Position numbers and translations under genes: made by a program. Below the pieces are notes generated by a model. That model saw only the letters and a program-made list of their open reading frames with translations, was not told the origin of the DNA and made no database searches. A stretch of 64,000 bases of DNA from the NCBI GenBank assembly GCA_934754335.1, contig CAKVHY010000001.1, forward strand, positions 120,021 through 184,020. Direction: 5' to 3'. Origin of the DNA: an uncultured Clostridia bacterium (lineage in GTDB: Bacteria > Bacillota > Clostridia > Christensenellales > UBA1242). Positions 63,758 through 64,000 of this stretch are shown piece after piece. Within the stretch, counting starts at the first letter, position 1. Each line of letters starts with the position of its first letter.

Positions 63758-64000
63758 TTAGATGTAAATTATTGGTTTGTTTTGTTTTTGAGCGTATTTT
63801 AATGTGCGATAGGCTCCGCTTTTGTAGGATTCTTCTATGTGACAAACGAGAATGTCGCTGTGGTCTATTATCCATTCATTTCTTTTTGTAATTTTTTGTT
63901 TGTAATGCAATTCTTCTATCTCAGGAAGTATTGAACCATCATAGCACGATGGCAAATCATATTTTTCTTTGTCGTGATGATAATATGTTAAAATACGAAT
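63758..64000 (-). CDS. SLOG/DUF1273-like protein, 5' end outside the window
   Basis: The minus-strand frame stays open to base 64000, so the 80 residues seen are the C-terminal part. KRNEWIIDHSDILVCHI and KSGAYRTLKYAQKQNKPIIYI match the end of the DUF1273/YpsA-type SLOG Rossmann fold, in which the segment (H)SD-x-[VIL] and GAYRT are characteristic. SLOG proteins bind nucleotide-like ligands; some act in defence signalling. It is convergent with the helicase gene. Confidence 0.65.
   Translation of the reverse strand: MRILTYYHHDKEKYDLPSCYDGSILPEIEELHYKQKITKRNEWIIDHSDILVCHIEESYKSGAYRTLKYAQKQNKPIIYI

Overview
The window looks like a chromosomal segment around the replication origin of an AT-rich, low-GC Gram-positive bacterium, most likely an uncultured clostridial-type Bacillota. 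This rests on A/T-rich codon use, SD sequences of the AAGGAG type, TTG/GTG starts, a DNA polymerase I without proofreading residues, a Spo0A-type DNA-binding domain and a type II-A CRISPR system. No tRNA, rRNA or insertion sequence was recognised.

Layout. 1-8.4 kb: 3' part of galU, unknown genes, a 1825-residue repeat-rich lipoprotein on the minus strand and an XRE regulator. 8.5-15.3 kb: leuS, a cluster of small covarying hairpins, an unknown gene and polA. 15.3-16.2 kb: an AT-rich gap holding a promoter-terminator unit for a structured RNA with no coding frame. 16.2-19 kb: dnaA-dnaN on the minus strand with DnaA boxes in the dnaA-dnaN gap and on the dnaA promoter (oriC candidate). 19-20.5 kb: three small minus-strand genes including a coupled toxin/immunity-like pair. 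20.7-27.3 kb: recF, gyrB, gyrA. 27.5-30.5 kb: unknown genes, one of them perfectly matched by a CRISPR spacer of this same window, and a methyltransferase-like gene. 30.5-37.2 kb: mnmE, mnmG, rsmG, eight parS or parS-like sites, parA, parB. 37.6-45.2 kb: an unknown gene, rpmH-rnpA-yidD-yidC-khpB, uppP (minus), ychF and two small genes.

45.3-53.1 kb is a complete type II-A CRISPR-Cas locus: an antisense tracrRNA with its own near-consensus promoter and terminator, cas9 with all nuclease residues, cas1, cas2, csn2, and an array of 21 repeats with 20 spacers of exactly 30 nt. Spacer 5 matches 28978-29007 over 30/30 bases. Spacers 4 and 7 differ at only two positions. The last repeat is truncated, and the stop codon of a Spo0A-like regulator lies inside it.

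53.1-64 kb is accessory DNA: the Spo0A-like gene, a cassette of acetyltransferases and a nitroreductase, then a possible defence island. That island holds a Fic-like protein with Gln at the catalytic His position, an unknown protein, a nuclease-like protein, a decayed XRE/Fic pseudogene, a 907-residue SF1 helicase and the edge of a SLOG-type gene. Its first promoter is bracketed by a perfect 13-bp inverted repeat.

All identities come from reading motifs; no database search was possible.
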